Shown here: one piece after another, positions 34,976 through 44,038 of the stretch | Layout: every line of letters starts with the position of its first letter | Numbering within the stretch: the stretch's first letter is position 1 | Assembly (NCBI RefSeq): GCF_002975275.1 | Contig: NZ_PCOQ01000002.1 | Span: forward strand, 310,001 to 374,000 | Direction: 5' to 3' | Source of the DNA: Achromobacter sp. MYb9 | GTDB lineage: Bacteria; Pseudomonadota; Gammaproteobacteria; Burkholderiales; Burkholderiaceae_B | Length of the DNA stretch: 64,000 bases | The notes under the pieces: generated by a model | Seen by the model: only the letters and a program-made list of their open reading frames with translations | Told to the model about the DNA's origin: nothing | Database searches by the model: none | Made by a program: the position numbers and the translations under genes

Positions 34976-35311
34976 ATGAATGCCGCCCTGACCGAATGCG
35001 AACTTGCCGTCCTGCGGGAATCCGCCGCCCAGGCTTGCGCGCTGCTCAAAGCGCTGGCCAACGAAGACCGCCTGCTGCTGCTGTGCCAATTGGTGCAGCA
35101 GGAGCGCAACGTCGGCGAACTGGAATCGCTGACCGGCATCCGCCAGCCGACGTTGTCCCAGCAACTGGGCGTGCTGCGCGACGAGGGGCTGGTGACGACG
35201 CGCCGCGACGGCAAGTACGTGTACTACCAAATGGCCAGTTTTGAAGTCAGCCAGGTCATGAAAACGCTATCCAGTTTGTACTGCGGCCGCGCGTTGGAGT
35301 CACTAGCATGA
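34976..35311 (+). CDS. bigR: BigR/SqrR-type ArsR-family persulfide-sensing repressor
   Basis: 111 residues, winged helix of the ArsR/SmtB type ('SLTGIRQPTLSQQLGVLRDE' is the recognition region). Cys37 ('LLLLCQLV') and Cys103 ('SLYCGRAL') sit where BigR and SqrR carry the dithiol pair that forms a di-, tri- or tetrasulfide in response to persulfide. There are no metal ligands of the ArsR or SmtB type. It should repress its own operon and the divergent dioxygenase until sulfide stress. The gene overlaps the first YeeE half by four bases (ATGA). Confidence 0.92.
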   Translation: MNAALTECELAVLRESAAQACALLKALANEDRLLLLCQLVQQERNVGELESLTGIRQPTLSQQLGVLRDEGLVTTRRDGKYVYYQMASFEVSQVMKTLSSLYCGRALESLA

Positions 35312-35739
35312 GTCTGGACTGGGCCGCCTTCACACCGGCGCCCGCCACGGCGGGCGGCCTGCTGATCGGCGCCGCGGCCGTGCTGTTGATGGCGGGGGCG
35401 GGGCGCATCGCGGGCATCAGCGGCATGCTTGGCGGCTTGCTGCCGCCCCAGCGCGACAGCCTGTGGCGCGTGGCGTTCCTGTTGGGCCTGTGCGCGTCGC
35501 CGTGGGTGTACCAGCTGGGGGCGGCGCTGCCGGCGGTGACCGTGGACGCGGGCACGCCGCGCCTGATCGTCGCCGGCCTGTTGGTGGGCATCGGCACCCG
35601 TTTCGCATCGGGCTGCACCAGCGGCCACGGCGTCTGTGGCCTGTCGCGCGGATCGCGGCGGTCATTGGCGGCTACCGCCTTTTTTATGGCGGCAGGCTTC
35701 GCCACGGTGTATGCCGTGCGACATCTGGCAGGGGGCTGA
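35308..35739 (+). CDS. YeeE/YedE transporter, first half
   Basis: 143 residues with four membrane segments. The signature 'GIGTRFASGCTSGHGVCGLS' contains the two cysteines that line the pathway in YeeE-type thiosulfate or sulfur-compound channels. It is one of two adjacent short genes that together make up one full-length YeeE-like unit (PmpA/PmpB-type split). It probably moves a reduced sulfur species across the inner membrane. Start and stop are tightly packed between bigR and the second half. Confidence 0.9.
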   Translation: MSLDWAAFTPAPATAGGLLIGAAAVLLMAGAGRIAGISGMLGGLLPPQRDSLWRVAFLLGLCASPWVYQLGAALPAVTVDAGTPRLIVAGLLVGIGTRFASGCTSGHGVCGLSRGSRRSLAATAFFMAAGFATVYAVRHLAGG

Positions 35740-35740
35740 C

Positions 35741-36160
35741 ATGATTGCGTTGATCGCCTTTGCGTCGGGCCTGGTCTTCGGGCTGGGCCTGATCGTGTCG
35801 GGCATGGCCAACCCGGCCAAAGTACTGGGCTTCCTGGATATCGCGGGCGACTGGGATCCGTCGCTGGCGTTCGTGATGGGCGGCGCGGTGCTGGTCACGG
35901 CGGCAGGCTTCGCCGTGCTGCGCCGCCGCCGCGCCAGTGCGTCCGGCGAGCCGATGCACTGGCCCACGGCCACCCGCATCGACCTGCGTCTGGCCGCCGG
36001 CAGCCTGGCGTTCGGCGCGGGCTGGGGCCTGGCGGGATTTTGCCCGGGGCCTGCACTGGTGGCCGCTTCGGCGGGCGTGCCCGAGGCGTTGATCTTCGTA
36101 GCCGCCATGTTGGCCGGCATGGGGATATTCTCGGCGTTCGAACATTTCAACAGCCGGTAG
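35741..36160 (+). CDS. YeeE/YedE transporter, second half
   Basis: 139 residues with about four membrane segments. 'GLIVSGMANPAKVLGFLDI' and 'GLAGFCPGPALVAASAG' are the two hallmark loops of the C-terminal half of YeeE proteins; the Cys in 'GFCPGP' is the conserved one. It starts two bases after the stop of the first half. It should pair with it as a heteromeric sulfur-compound channel. Confidence 0.9.
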   Translation: MIALIAFASGLVFGLGLIVSGMANPAKVLGFLDIAGDWDPSLAFVMGGAVLVTAAGFAVLRRRRASASGEPMHWPTATRIDLRLAAGSLAFGAGWGLAGFCPGPALVAASAGVPEALIFVAAMLAGMGIFSAFEHFNSR

Positions 36161-36178
36161 GCCGGCGCGGAGACAGAC

Positions 36179-37426
36179 ATGCCCCAAGCACCGTCGGCAG
36201 CACAGGCGTCCGCTGATTTCGATGTGGTGGTGGTGGGTGGGGGCGCGGCCGGCATCGGCGTGACCGCCAGCCTGCTGCGGCGCCGGCCGGACCTGCGCAT
36301 CGCCGTCATCGAACCCAGCGACAAGCACTACTACCAGCCCGCGTGGACGCTGGTGGGCGGCGGTGCGTTCGACGTGAAAAAGACCGTGCGCCCGACCCGT
36401 TCGGTGATGCCGTCGCGCGCCACGTGGCTGCACGCGGCGGCGGCGGGGTTCGAGCCGCAAGCGAACCGGGTACGGCTGGCGGACGGCCGCAGCGTGACCT
36501 ACCAGCAGTTGATCGTGTGCCCCGGCCTGCGGCTGGCGTGGGACAAGATCGACGGCCTGTCCGATGCGCTTGGCAAACACGGGGTCACGTCCAACTACCG
36601 CTACGATCTGGCGCCTTACACCTGGGAGTCGGTGCGGTCGATGCAAGAGGGGCAGGCGCTGTTCACCCAGCCCGCCATGCCGATCAAATGCGCGGGCGCG
36701 CCGCAAAAGGCCATGTACCTGGCCTGCGACCATTGGCGCCGCGTTGGCGTACTGGGTCGCATGCAGGTCGAATTCGACCTGGCAGGCGCGGCGCTGTTCG
36801 GCGTGCCGGCATACGTGCCGCCGCTGATGCGCTACGTCGAAAGCTACGGAATCGATCTGGCCTTCAACTCTACGTTGGTGGCGGTGGACGGGCCGGCCCG
36901 CAAGGCCTGGTTCGACAGGAAGGGCGCCGATGGCGCCGTGTCCCGCGTGGAGAAGTCCTTCGGCATGCTGCACGCCGTGCCACCGCAAGTGCCGCACGAC
37001 TTGGTGCGCGACAGCGCGCTGGCGGATGCGGCAGGCTGGTGCGAGGTTGACCCAGGCACCTTGCGCCACGTGCGTTTCGACAATGTGTTTGGCCTGGGCG
37101 ACGGCATCAGCACCAGCAATGCCAAGACGGCGGCCGCCGCGCGCAAGCAGATCGTCACCGTGGCCGAAAACCTGATCGCCGTGCGCGAAGGCCACGCCAT
37201 GCCGGTCACCTACGACGGCTATGGTTCATGCCCATTGACGGTCGAGCGCGGCCGTATCGTGCTGGCCGAGTTCGGCTATGGCGGAAAACTGCTGCCTACG
37301 TTTCCGCTGGACCCGACCGTGCCCCGCAAGAGCGCCTGGTTCCTGAAGGCCACGCTGCTGCCGTGGATCTACTGGAACGGCATGCTGCGCGGCCGCGAAT
37401 GGCTCGCGCGGCCGCTGGGCAACTAA
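36179..37426 (+). CDS. sqr: Sulfide:quinone oxidoreductase, type II
   Basis: 415 residues. The FAD-binding 'DVVVVGGGAAGIGVTASLL' is at about 15-33. Redox cysteines typical of type II enzymes are visible: Cys114 ('LIVCPGLRL'), Cys171 ('PIKCAGAPQKAMY') and the Cys in 'GYGSCPLTVERG' near the C-terminus. It oxidises sulfide to persulfide at the membrane surface and passes electrons to quinone. Its product is the substrate of the divergent dioxygenase. It is last in the bigR-yeeE-yedE-sqr transcript, 18 bases after the YedE stop with a GGAGA site. Confidence 0.94.
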   Translation: MPQAPSAAQASADFDVVVVGGGAAGIGVTASLLRRRPDLRIAVIEPSDKHYYQPAWTLVGGGAFDVKKTVRPTRSVMPSRATWLHAAAAGFEPQANRVRLADGRSVTYQQLIVCPGLRLAWDKIDGLSDALGKHGVTSNYRYDLAPYTWESVRSMQEGQALFTQPAMPIKCAGAPQKAMYLACDHWRRVGVLGRMQVEFDLAGAALFGVPAYVPPLMRYVESYGIDLAFNSTLVAVDGPARKAWFDRKGADGAVSRVEKSFGMLHAVPPQVPHDLVRDSALADAAGWCEVDPGTLRHVRFDNVFGLGDGISTSNAKTAAAARKQIVTVAENLIAVREGHAMPVTYDGYGSCPLTVERGRIVLAEFGYGGKLLPTFPLDPTVPRKSAWFLKATLLPWIYWNGMLRGREWLARPLGN

Positions 37427-37434
37427 GCGAGGCG

Positions 37435-38703
37435 CTACTCGTAGGTGCGCACGTCGTCGATGACCTTGCCGTCGTTCGGCAGGCCGTCGGCATCCACCCA
37501 TTCCACGTCGGCGCGAAGCTTGGTCACGTCGCGCACGGAGTCGGCGATACGCTGGGACAGCTCTTCGCCGCGCACGCGCGCATCCACCTTCAGCACCATG
37601 CGGTCCGATCCGGTGGTGCCGCTGATGACCAGGCGCGCGCGCAGGATTTCAGGATGGCGCCGCACCACGTCGGCGACTTGCGACGGATGCACGAACATGC
37701 CGCGCACCTTGGTGGTCTGGTCCGCGCGCCCCATCCAGCCCTTGATGCGCGTGTTGGTGCGCCCGCAAGGCGAGATGCCGGGCATGACCGCCGACAGGTC
37801 GCCGGTGCCGAAGCGCACCAGCGGATAGTCGGGGTTCAAGGTGGTGACGACCACTTCGCCGACTTCGCCGTCGGGCACGGGCTCGCCGGTACCGGGGCGC
37901 ACGATCTCGACAATGATGTCTTCGCCCAGCACCAGTCCCTGGCGGGCGGGCGTCTCGAAGGCAATCATGCCCAGGTCGGCGCTGCCGTAGGCCTGGTAGC
38001 CTTCGATGCCGCGGGCCGCCAGCCAGTCGCGCAACGACGGCGGGAAGGCCTCGCCGGACACCAGTGCGCGCCGCAGCGAATCCAGCTTCACCCCCAGCTC
38101 GTCGGATTTCTCCAGGATGATCTTCAGGAAGCTGGGCGTACCCGTGTAGCCGCTGGGCGCCAGGTCCTGGATGGCGCGCACCTGTTGTTCGGTCTGGCCC
38201 GTGCCGCCCGGGAAGACCGTGCATCCCACGGCATGCGCCGCCGTCTCCATCATGGAGCCGGCCGGCGTGAAGTGGTAGGAAAAGCAGTTGTACGCCAGTT
38301 CGCCGGCGCGAAAGCCCGCCGCGTACAGGGCGCGAGCGAAGCGCCAGTAGTCGGCGCGCACGCTTTCCGGTTCGTAGATTGGGCCGGGCGAGGCGAACAC
38401 GCGCATCGCTTCGCCCCAGCCGATCGCCGAGAATCCACCAAAGGCCTTGGCGGGGCCGGCGGGCGTCGCCGCATCGTCACGGCTGTGCTGCTGGCGTTCC
38501 AGCAGTTCGTGCTTGCGCAGCACGGGCAGCCGGGCCAGCGCCGCGCGCGACGTGATGGTGGCGGGATCAATGCCGCGAAGCTGCTCGGCGATCGCCGGCG
38601 CGCGCGCCATCGCCCGTGTGATCGCGCCGGGCAAGGCGGCCATCAGCTCGCGCTCGCGTTGCTCGGGCGCTCGGGTTTCCAGAACATCGAAAAACTCGGA
38701 CAT
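37435..38703 (-). CDS. PaaK-like CoA ligase (AMP-forming)
   Basis: 422 residues of the phenylacetate-CoA ligase subfamily of adenylating enzymes. Characteristic segments are 'PSGYTGTPSFLKIILEK', 'YQAYGSADLGMIAFETP', 'GEVGEVVVTTLNPDYPLVRF' and 'GRTNTRIKGWMGRADQTTKV'. It should activate an aromatic or other carboxylic acid to its CoA thioester. It is the last gene of the first Liv operon, so the transported compound is probably its substrate. ATG 38703 is chosen by family alignment. It converges on sqr with an 8-base gap. Confidence 0.88.
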   Translation of the reverse strand: MSEFFDVLETRAPEQRERELMAALPGAITRAMARAPAIAEQLRGIDPATITSRAALARLPVLRKHELLERQQHSRDDAATPAGPAKAFGGFSAIGWGEAMRVFASPGPIYEPESVRADYWRFARALYAAGFRAGELAYNCFSYHFTPAGSMMETAAHAVGCTVFPGGTGQTEQQVRAIQDLAPSGYTGTPSFLKIILEKSDELGVKLDSLRRALVSGEAFPPSLRDWLAARGIEGYQAYGSADLGMIAFETPARQGLVLGEDIIVEIVRPGTGEPVPDGEVGEVVVTTLNPDYPLVRFGTGDLSAVMPGISPCGRTNTRIKGWMGRADQTTKVRGMFVHPSQVADVVRRHPEILRARLVISGTTGSDRMVLKVDARVRGEELSQRIADSVRDVTKLRADVEWVDADGLPNDGKVIDDVRTYE

Positions 38704-38785
38704 GGGATCGCACCCTCTCGTGTGCCGTACTGCGGTGTCGTTGCCGGCCGGGCGCCGGTCCACACCGGCGCTGCCGCTCCAGGGA

Positions 38786-39652
38786 TCAGGCCAGCCAGCG
38801 TTTGCGGCGGCGATAGAACTTGTTGTCGCGGAAACTCTTTCTTTCGCCGCTGGAAATGCCCAGGTAAAACTCTTTCACGTCCTCGTTCTGGGCCAGGTCC
38901 AGCGCGGCGCCGTCCATCATCACGCGCCCGTTTTCCAGGATGTAGCCGTAGTCGGCATACCGCAGCGCGATGTTGGTGTTCTGTTCGGCCAGCAGGAAGC
39001 TCACGCGTTCGCGCTGGTTCAGGTCGCGCACGATCTCGAAAATTTCTTCCACGATCTGCGGGGCCAGGCCCATGGACGGTTCGTCCAGCAGGATCATGTT
39101 GGGGTTGGCCATCAGGGCGCGGCCGATGGCAGTCATCTGCTGTTCGCCGCCCGACGTATAGCCGGACTGGCTGCTGCGGCGCTGCTTCAGGCGCGGGAAA
39201 TACTGGTAGACGCGCTCCAGCGCGGCAGCGGTGTCGCCGCGGCTCATGCTGCGGGTGTAGGCGCCCGTCAGCAGGTTCTCTTCAATGGTGAGGTGGGCAA
39301 AGCAATGCCGGCCTTCCATCACCTGCACGACGCCGCGCTTGACCAGTTCCGACGGGGACAGCCTTTCGATGCGCTGGCCGCGGTATTGAATATGGCCCTT
39401 GGTAACGTCGCCGCGCTCGCCCTTGAGCAAGTTCGAGATGGCGCGCAAAGTGGTGGTCTTGCCTGCGCCGTTGGCGCCCAGCAACGCCACGATCTTGCCT
39501 TCGGGCACTTGCAGGGACACGCCCTTGAGCACCAGGATGACGTGGTTGTAGATCACCTCGATCCCGTTCACGTCGAGCAGCACCTTGGGCGCGTCGGCGG
39601 CGGGGGAAGCGGCGGGTGCAGCGGTAGAGGCGGCAGTTGTTGCAGCGGTCAT
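38786..39652 (-). CDS. Liv-type ABC transporter ATPase (LivF type), operon 1
   Basis: 288 residues. Walker A 'LLGANGAGKTTTLRA', signature 'YTSGGEQQMTAIGRAL', Walker B 'NMILLDEPSMGLAPQ'. The N-terminus is an Ala-rich low-complexity stretch of about 25 residues, and the C-terminus has an unusual basic tail ('SFRDNKFYRRRKRWLA') beyond the LivF norm. It powers import by the branched-chain-amino-acid/urea/aromatic-acid class of ABC systems. It is placed after the substrate-binding protein rather than next to LivG. Confidence 0.92.
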   Translation of the reverse strand: MTAATTAASTAAPAASPAADAPKVLLDVNGIEVIYNHVILVLKGVSLQVPEGKIVALLGANGAGKTTTLRAISNLLKGERGDVTKGHIQYRGQRIERLSPSELVKRGVVQVMEGRHCFAHLTIEENLLTGAYTRSMSRGDTAAALERVYQYFPRLKQRRSSQSGYTSGGEQQMTAIGRALMANPNMILLDEPSMGLAPQIVEEIFEIVRDLNQRERVSFLLAEQNTNIALRYADYGYILENGRVMMDGAALDLAQNEDVKEFYLGISSGERKSFRDNKFYRRRKRWLA

Positions 39653-39712
39653 GACGATTCCTGCGGCGTGGTGGCGGCGGGCGCCGGCAAAGGCGCCCGC
39701 CGCCGGTTCACA

Positions 39713-41047
39713 TCAGTTCTCGCAAGTGCGGGGCGTGATGTTCTTTTCCTTGGCGTACTTGGCCGCGGCATCCTTGACCATCGGGTCCAGGATGGTCTTG
39801 TCGGCCTGGTACCAGTCGGAGGCAACCTTGAACTTGGCGCCGTCCCACTGCACGATGCGGGCCCAATCGTCGCCCTTGTGATTGCTGCACGAGGTCTTGA
39901 CCGGGCGCATGATCTGGCCGAAGCCCAGCTTGTCCAGCTTCTCTTGCGTCAGGTTCAGGTTCTCGAAGCCCCAGCGGACCTGCTCGGGCGTCAATGCCTT
40001 GCCCTTGCCGAACTTCTCTTGCGCCGTCCGAATCGCTTCCACTTGCAGCATCGAGATCATCATGCCGCGCGTGTGGGCGATGGTGCCCAGCGTGTTCTTG
40101 GCCGTCTTGTCCGAGCCCTGGCCCTTGTCGTAGACGAACTTCTTCAGGTCGTCATAGACCTTGTCGTGTTCGGCGCCGCTGTTGTGCACGGTGATGGCGT
40201 TGTAGCCCTTGGCGACATCGCCCAGGTCTTTCACGTCGCCTTCGGAGCCGGCCCACCAGATCGCGTACATCTTGTCGCGCGGGTAGCCGCTGGCCTGCGC
40301 TTCGCGGATGGCGGTGGGCGTCATGATGCCCGCGCTCCACAGCAGCACATAGGCCGGGCGTGCCTGGCGGATCTGCAGCCAGGTGGACTTTTGCTCGACG
40401 CCCGGCGCGGTCACCGGATACAGCACCAGCTCGAAGCCTTCCTTGGCGGCGCGCTTTTGCAGCAGGGGGATCGGTTCCTTGCCATAAGGCGAGTCGTGGT
40501 AGACCAGGGCGATCTTCTTGCCCTTGAGCTTGTCCATGCCGCCTTCTTTCTTGGCGATGTCCTGGATCATCACGTCGGCCGCGGTCCAGTACGTGCCCAA
40601 GAGCGGGAAGTTCCACTCGAACACGCTGCCATCGACCGACTGCGACAGGCCGTAGCCCATCGTTTCGACGGGCACCTTGTCGACCATGGCCTTGTCGCTG
40701 ACCGCGAACGTGATGCCGGTGGACTGGGTGTCGAAGCCAGAGGCCCCCGTGCCCTTGCCCTTCAGGCGTTCATAGCATTCCACGCCGCGGTCGGTGGCGT
40801 AGGCGGTCTCGCATTCTTCGTACGTGATCTTGACGCCGTTGACGCCGCCGTCGCGCTCGTTGACCAGCTTCAGGTAATCCAGCTTGCCATCGGCCCACGG
40901 AATGCCCAGCGGCGCGAACGACCCGGTGCGGTACACCAGCAACGGAACGAACTGCTCTTCGGCCGCCATTGCCGGCGTGGCCACGGCGCCGACGGCGCCG
41001 GCTGCGGCCACCAGGGCTGCCGCCAACTTCAGGTTAAGACGCTTCAT
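39713..41047 (-). CDS. Liv-type ABC transporter substrate-binding protein, operon 1
   Basis: 444 residues with a Sec signal peptide ('LAAALVAAAGAVGAVATPAMA'-like, ending near residue 28). The mature part is a two-lobed type I binding protein of the long (over 400 residues) group often linked to aromatic acids and CoA ligases. The start is Met at 41047, nine bases after AGGAGG; Met 41053 is possible but too close. The binding protein is preceded by a 156-base gap with a hairpin, which may allow higher expression than the flanking permease genes. Confidence 0.9.
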   Translation of the reverse strand: MKRLNLKLAAALVAAAGAVGAVATPAMAAEEQFVPLLVYRTGSFAPLGIPWADGKLDYLKLVNERDGGVNGVKITYEECETAYATDRGVECYERLKGKGTGASGFDTQSTGITFAVSDKAMVDKVPVETMGYGLSQSVDGSVFEWNFPLLGTYWTAADVMIQDIAKKEGGMDKLKGKKIALVYHDSPYGKEPIPLLQKRAAKEGFELVLYPVTAPGVEQKSTWLQIRQARPAYVLLWSAGIMTPTAIREAQASGYPRDKMYAIWWAGSEGDVKDLGDVAKGYNAITVHNSGAEHDKVYDDLKKFVYDKGQGSDKTAKNTLGTIAHTRGMMISMLQVEAIRTAQEKFGKGKALTPEQVRWGFENLNLTQEKLDKLGFGQIMRPVKTSCSNHKGDDWARIVQWDGAKFKVASDWYQADKTILDPMVKDAAAKYAKEKNITPRTCEN

Positions 41048-41203
41048 CTCCATTTACCTCCTGCGTGGTGTTTGGGGCAATAAACCCTGGGACACCGGGA
41101 TTGGCCCGGTCTTGAGCCGGGTATTCAGGATGTGGATCACGGCACTTTTGCCGCCGCGATCCGCAGAAATCAATGCGAAATCAATTCAAGGCAATGCGCC
41201 CCT
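41048..41203 (-). other. Intercistronic gap with hairpin inside Liv operon 1
   Basis: Read on the minus strand, CCCGG and CCGGG flank a loop around 41107-41125, close to a further CCCGG. No U-tract follows. This may be an mRNA-processing or stabilising hairpin that raises the binding-protein level, as is common in binding-protein operons. Confidence 0.4.
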
Positions 41204-42268
41204 TCAGTGCGGGAAGGGCCAGATGCGCAGCTTTTCTTTTCCGATGCTCCACAGTCGCGCCAGCCCGTGCGGTTCGGCGATCAGGAAGAACACGATCAGC
41301 GCGCCGAACACCATGTGTTCGATGTGCGCGGCGGTGTCCACCGACAGCGGGATGCCCAGCGCATGCGGGATGTTCGACAGCGCGACGGGCACCAGCACGA
41401 TGAAGGCCGCGCCGAAGAAGCTGCCGATGATCGAACCCAGCCCGCCGATGATCACCATGAACAGCAGCTGGAACGAACGCGTCAGGTCGAACGCCAGCGG
41501 CTCCCACGAACCCAGATGGATGTAGCCCCACAAGGCGCCCGCCACGCCGACGATGAACGAACTGACCGCGAATGCGGTGAGCTTCGCGTACATCGGGCGG
41601 ATGCCGATGACCGATGCCGCCACGTCCATGTCGCGAATTGCCATCCATTGCCGGCCGATCGCGCCGCGCACCAGGTTCTTGGCCAGCAGGCTGAAGATCA
41701 CCACCAGGATCAGCACGAACAGGTATTTTTCCATCGCCGATTGCACCGGCAGCCCAAACGCCGTGAGCGGCGGCACCGACACGTTGCCCGACGACGAGTA
41801 GTTGGTGAAGAACGGGATGCGCAGGAACGCCCAGTCCACGAAGAACTGTGCGGCCAGCGTGGCCACCGCCAGGTACAGCCCCCGGATGCGCAGGCTGGGG
41901 ATGCCGAAGATCACGCCCACGATGGTGGCGAAGCACCCGCCCAGCAAGATCTGGGCAACCAGCGGCATGCCGGGGAAGCGGACGCCGAAGTTCCAGGCCG
42001 CATACGCGCCCACCGCCATGAAGGCGCCGGTACCCAGCGAGATCTGGCCGCAATAGCCGACCAGGATGTTCAGGCCCACCGCGGCCAGCGACAGGATCAG
42101 GAACGGGATCAGGATGGCGCGCAGCAGGTAGTCGGACGACAGCGCCGGCACGGCGATGAACGCCACCGCCAGCAGCAGCCAGATGAAGATGCGGTCCTGG
42201 CGGATCGGGAAGATCTGCTGATCGGCCCGGTAGCTGGTCTTGAATTGGCCGTTTTCGCGATAGAACAT
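41204..42268 (-). CDS. Liv-type ABC transporter permease (LivM type), operon 1
   Basis: 354 residues with 8-10 membrane segments. 'NILVGYCGQISLGTGAFMAVG' near the first third is the LivM landmark, and 'MVIIGGLGSIIGSFFGAAFI' is the second. It forms the channel with LivH. A hydrophilic N-terminus of about 30 residues precedes the first helix. It lies 26 bases after the LivH stop. Confidence 0.93.
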   Translation of the reverse strand: MFYRENGQFKTSYRADQQIFPIRQDRIFIWLLLAVAFIAVPALSSDYLLRAILIPFLILSLAAVGLNILVGYCGQISLGTGAFMAVGAYAAWNFGVRFPGMPLVAQILLGGCFATIVGVIFGIPSLRIRGLYLAVATLAAQFFVDWAFLRIPFFTNYSSSGNVSVPPLTAFGLPVQSAMEKYLFVLILVVIFSLLAKNLVRGAIGRQWMAIRDMDVAASVIGIRPMYAKLTAFAVSSFIVGVAGALWGYIHLGSWEPLAFDLTRSFQLLFMVIIGGLGSIIGSFFGAAFIVLVPVALSNIPHALGIPLSVDTAAHIEHMVFGALIVFFLIAEPHGLARLWSIGKEKLRIWPFPH

Positions 42269-42294
42269 GTTTTTATCCTAGAGGGCCTGGTGGT

Positions 42295-43224
42295 TTACAC
42301 GCGGTCGATGATCTTCTCGCCGAACAGCCCTTGCGGACGGAACAGCAGGAACACCAGCGCCAGCACATAGGCGAACCAGATTTCGATACCGCCGCCCACG
42401 AGCGACCCCAGGTAAACCTCGGACAGTTTTTCACCCACGCCGATGATCAGGCCGCCCAGGATGGCGCCCGGCACCGACGTCAGCCCGCCCAGGATCACGA
42501 CCGGCAACGCACGCAGCGCCGCGGTGGACAGCGTGAACTGCACGCCGAACTTGGATCCCCAGATAATGCCCGCCACCAGCGCAACCAGGCCTGCCACGCA
42601 CCACACGATCACCCAGATGCGGTTCAACGGGATGCCGATGGATTGCGCGGCCTGGTGATCGTCGGCCACCGCGCGGAGCGCGCGGCCGGTGGAGGTGTAT
42701 TGGAAGAACAGCGCCAGCGTGGCCACCAGCAACGCCGCGATGACCGCCGCCGTCAGATCTTCCAGGTTGATCAGCAATCCGCCTTCGAAGACCGTGTCCA
42801 GGATCATCAGCGGATCCTTGGGCATGCCCACGTTGATGGAATACACCGAGCTGCCAAACGTGATCTGGCCCAGGCCGTCAAGGAAATAGCTGATGCCCAG
42901 CGTGGCCATCAACAAGGTCGTGGCTTCCTGGTTGACCAGGTGACGCAACACGAAGCGCTCGATGGCGACGGCCAGCAGGAACATCACGATGGCGCTGACG
43001 ATGAACGCCAGCACGTTGGCCAGGATCATGTTGTCAAAGCCGAGCCAGCGCGGTATCCACTCCGAGAAGCGCGCCATGGACAAGGCGGCAACCAGCACCA
43101 TCGCGCCCTGAGCGAAGTTGAAGACGCCCGATGCCTTGAAGATCAGCACGAAGCCCAGGCCGATCAGCGCATACATCATGCCGCTCATCAAGCCGCCGAA
43201 TAAGGTCTCTAGAAAAAATCCCAT
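42295..43224 (-). CDS. Liv-type ABC transporter permease (LivH type), operon 1
   Basis: 309 residues with about 8 membrane segments. 'ALIGLGFVLIFKASGVFNFAQGAMV' region and 'VILGGLTSVPGAILGGLIIG' are LivH hallmarks. It partners LivM in the membrane. It is 11 bases downstream of LivG. Confidence 0.93.
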   Translation of the reverse strand: MGFFLETLFGGLMSGMMYALIGLGFVLIFKASGVFNFAQGAMVLVAALSMARFSEWIPRWLGFDNMILANVLAFIVSAIVMFLLAVAIERFVLRHLVNQEATTLLMATLGISYFLDGLGQITFGSSVYSINVGMPKDPLMILDTVFEGGLLINLEDLTAAVIAALLVATLALFFQYTSTGRALRAVADDHQAAQSIGIPLNRIWVIVWCVAGLVALVAGIIWGSKFGVQFTLSTAALRALPVVILGGLTSVPGAILGGLIIGVGEKLSEVYLGSLVGGGIEIWFAYVLALVFLLFRPQGLFGEKIIDRV

Positions 43225-43235
43225 GTCTGTCCGCC

Positions 43236-44033
43236 TTAGTGCGACACGCCGAGGTAGGCTTTGATGACGTCTTCGTTCGCGCGGACTTCGTCCGGGCGGC
43301 CGTCGCCGATCTTCTTGCCGTAGTCCAGCACCACCACGCGGTCGGAAATATCCATGACCACGCCCATGTCGTGCTCGATCAGCACGATCGTCGTGCCAAA
43401 TTCGTCATTCACATCCAGGATGAAGCGGCTCATGTCCTGCTTCTCCTCGATGTTCATGCCGGCCATCGGCTCGTCCAGCAGCAGCAGGCGCGGCTCCATC
43501 GCCAGCGCACGGCCCAGGTCCACGCGCTTTTGCAGGCCGTAGGGCAGGCGTCCTACCGGTGTCTTGCGATAGGCCTGGATTTCCAGGAAGTCGACGATGT
43601 TCTCGACGAATTCGCGATGCCGGGTTTCTTCGCGCTCGGCCGGCCCCAGGCGGAACGCCTGCGACAGCAGCCCGCACTTCATGCGCAGGTTGCGGCCCGT
43701 CATGATGTTGTCCAGCACGCTCATGCCCTTGAACAGGGCCAGGTTCTGGAACGTGCGCGCGATGCCCATTTCGGCGGCGCGGCGCGGGTTCATCTTCGAG
43801 AAGTGCTCGCCCCGGAACGCGATGCTGCCCTGCTGCGGCGTGTAGACGCCGTTGATGACGTTCAGCATCGAGCTCTTGCCCGCGCCGTTGGGACCGATGA
43901 TGGCGCGGATCTCGTGCTCGCGCACATTGAAGGAGATGTCCGTCAGCGCTTTGACGCCGCCAAAGGACAAGGAGATGTTCTGCATGTCCAGCATGACGTC
44001 GCCGATACGCTGGTCGCGGTCGTTGTTGCTCAT
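43236..44033 (-). CDS. Liv-type ABC transporter ATPase (LivG type), operon 1
   Basis: 265 residues. Walker A 'IGPNGAGKSSMLNVI', LivG-specific 'ARTFQNLALFKGMSVLDN', signature 'LPYGLQKRVDLGRAL', Walker B 'LLLLDEPMAGMN' and 'LIEHDMGVVMDISDRVVVLD'. It is five bases downstream of the acyl-CoA synthetase stop. With LivF it drives the importer. Confidence 0.94.
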   Translation of the reverse strand: MSNNDRDQRIGDVMLDMQNISLSFGGVKALTDISFNVREHEIRAIIGPNGAGKSSMLNVINGVYTPQQGSIAFRGEHFSKMNPRRAAEMGIARTFQNLALFKGMSVLDNIMTGRNLRMKCGLLSQAFRLGPAEREETRHREFVENIVDFLEIQAYRKTPVGRLPYGLQKRVDLGRALAMEPRLLLLDEPMAGMNIEEKQDMSRFILDVNDEFGTTIVLIEHDMGVVMDISDRVVVLDYGKKIGDGRPDEVRANEDVIKAYLGVSH

Positions 44034-44038
44034 GATCT

